DNA of 5,257 nt from contig JAMWDA010000111.1 of the NCBI GenBank assembly GCA_023818995.1, forward strand, positions 1-5,257, written 5' to 3'. Every line of letters begins with the position of its first letter. Position 1 is the stretch's first letter. The notes under the pieces were generated by a model. That model was not told where the DNA came from. It saw nothing but the letters and a program-made list of their open reading frames with translations, and made no database searches. Positions 4,458 to 5,257 of the stretch are shown piece by piece. The translations under genes were made by a program, and so were the position numbers. The DNA is from Candidatus Omnitrophota bacterium (lineage in GTDB: Bacteria > Omnitrophota > Gorgyraeia > Duberdicusellales > 4484-171).

Positions 4458-5257
4458 ATGGATAGATTACTATTAACAATAGCTTCTTTAATAAATACCT
4501 TATTTCTTGTATTATTATATTTTAACAATAGAAAAGATACTATAAAGAAAATTTTTAGATATATAGTAGTTTGCATAATAGTTTGGATAATAAGTGTATT
4601 ATTTTATTCAATATCTCCAAATGTTCACGTAGCGTTCTTTTGGATAAAGGTATCAAATGGTATCTCAGCTTTTATACCTGTTTTATTTTGGTTATTTAGT
4701 TTTATTTTCCCTCATAGAGAATACAAAGTAAAAAAAATTGATATGGTTTTAGTGATAGTTTTACCTTTATTTTTCATATTAGCAAGTTTTACTAATCTTC
4801 TTGCAAAAAAGGTGATTATTACGGAGGGGGGTTATTATCTCCCTGTTGCCGGAATTCTATTTAAATTCTTTACAATATATTTTTTGTTATTTTTTGTATG
4901 GGGATTTAAGAATTTATTTTGTTCTTATAAAATAAGTAAAGGTGTAAGAAGGTTACAAATAAAATATTTATTTTTAGGAGTATTCGTTACTTCTTTTATA
5001 GGGATAATTACTAATTTAGTTTTTCCTATGTTTGGTATAGGAAAATTAACTAATTTAGGGCCTATTTCAACTATGATATTTGTAGGATTTACTACCTATG
5101 CTATTATTCGGTATAGGTTGTTAGATACAAAGATTGTTATAACCAGGGTGGGGATATTTTTTATTCTCTATGCAATAGTATTAGGTATACCTTTTTATAT
5201 AGGTTATCAGACGAAGTCTTGGGTTATGGCGGTTAGTTTTGCTGTGTTTTTTGCTAC
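4458..5257 (+). CDS. Sensor histidine kinase, N-terminal 7TM sensor region, 3' partial
   Basis: The frame is open from ATG 4458 to the right edge (266 full codons). Hydrophobic segments fall at about 7-22, 33-52, 57-84, 96-116, 128-150, 168-190 and 200-218: a seven-helix sensor of the histidine-kinase N-terminal 7TM type. It ends with the characteristic FVGFTTYAIIRYRLLDTKI (208-226) and VITR. A further pair of hydrophobic segments (231-250 and 254 onward) begins, as in the longer members of this kinase group. The kinase core (HisKA/HATPase) would lie to the right and is not visible, so the kinase call rests on the sensor region and on the kinase end at the left of the window. The start is the first after the preceding gene's stop (TAA 4443-4445, same frame, 12 bases between). 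No Shine-Dalgarno sequence is seen. It is probably cotranscribed with the GNAT-like and methyltransferase genes. The ligand is unknown. Confidence 0.8.
   Translation, partial: MDRLLLTIASLINTLFLVLLYFNNRKDTIKKIFRYIVVCIIVWIISVLFYSISPNVHVAFFWIKVSNGISAFIPVLFWLFSFIFPHREYKVKKIDMVLVIVLPLFFILASFTNLLAKKVIITEGGYYLPVAGILFKFFTIYFLLFFVWGFKNLFCSYKISKGVRRLQIKYLFLGVFVTSFIGIITNLVFPMFGIGKLTNLGPISTMIFVGFTTYAIIRYRLLDTKIVITRVGIFFILYAIVLGIPFYIGYQTKSWVMAVSFAVFFA

Noticed and set aside
1..5257. CRISPR array, tRNA or rRNA gene, phage attachment site
   Set aside because: No regularly spaced repeats, no cloverleaf-like sequence with a T-loop GGTTCGAATC-type motif, and no rRNA-conserved stretches were seen on either strand.

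Overview
This AT-rich window reads entirely on the + strand. The best guess for the source is an uncultivated bacterium of the Candidatus Omnitrophota (Omnitrophica) type. That rests on recalled family resemblance: both ends of the window carry parts of a multi-pass membrane histidine kinase whose conserved segments (a 'YAIIRYRLLD...ITR' segment after seven membrane helices, and a C-terminal ATPase domain with 'FAPFFTTKSSYK' and 'ENHKGRIWFESEY') look like kinases that are abundant in that phylum. No marker gene or rRNA is present, so the taxonomy is tentative.

Layout. (1) 2-427: C-terminal ATP-binding domain of a histidine kinase, cut by the left edge. (2) 448-1128: a GNAT-fold acyltransferase-like protein (called A here). 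(3) 1242-1892: a short phosphatidylserine decarboxylase whose N-terminal part appears displaced into another frame at about 1147-1206. (4) About 1939-2800: a decayed insertion sequence of IS5 type. Its transposase has lost an internal block and is interrupted by a stop. (5) 2906-3640: a SAM-dependent methyltransferase with a membrane-like segment. (6) 3651-4445: a second GNAT-like protein (B), a diverged relative of A. (7) 4458 to the right edge: the N-terminal membrane sensor part of another histidine kinase.

The last three genes are separated by only 10 and 12 bases and probably form one transcription unit. The first two are 20 bases apart. A GNAT-like gene therefore sits directly beside a histidine kinase gene twice in five kilobases. 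The decarboxylase (phospholipid head-group synthesis), the methyltransferase with a hydrophobic stretch and the acyltransferase-like proteins suggest a membrane-lipid or small-molecule modification theme under membrane-kinase sensing, but this is inference. No response regulator is visible. None of the non-mobile genes whose start lies in the window has a clear Shine-Dalgarno sequence. Base composition differs between the left kinase end (about 36% GC) and much of the middle (as low as about 20%).
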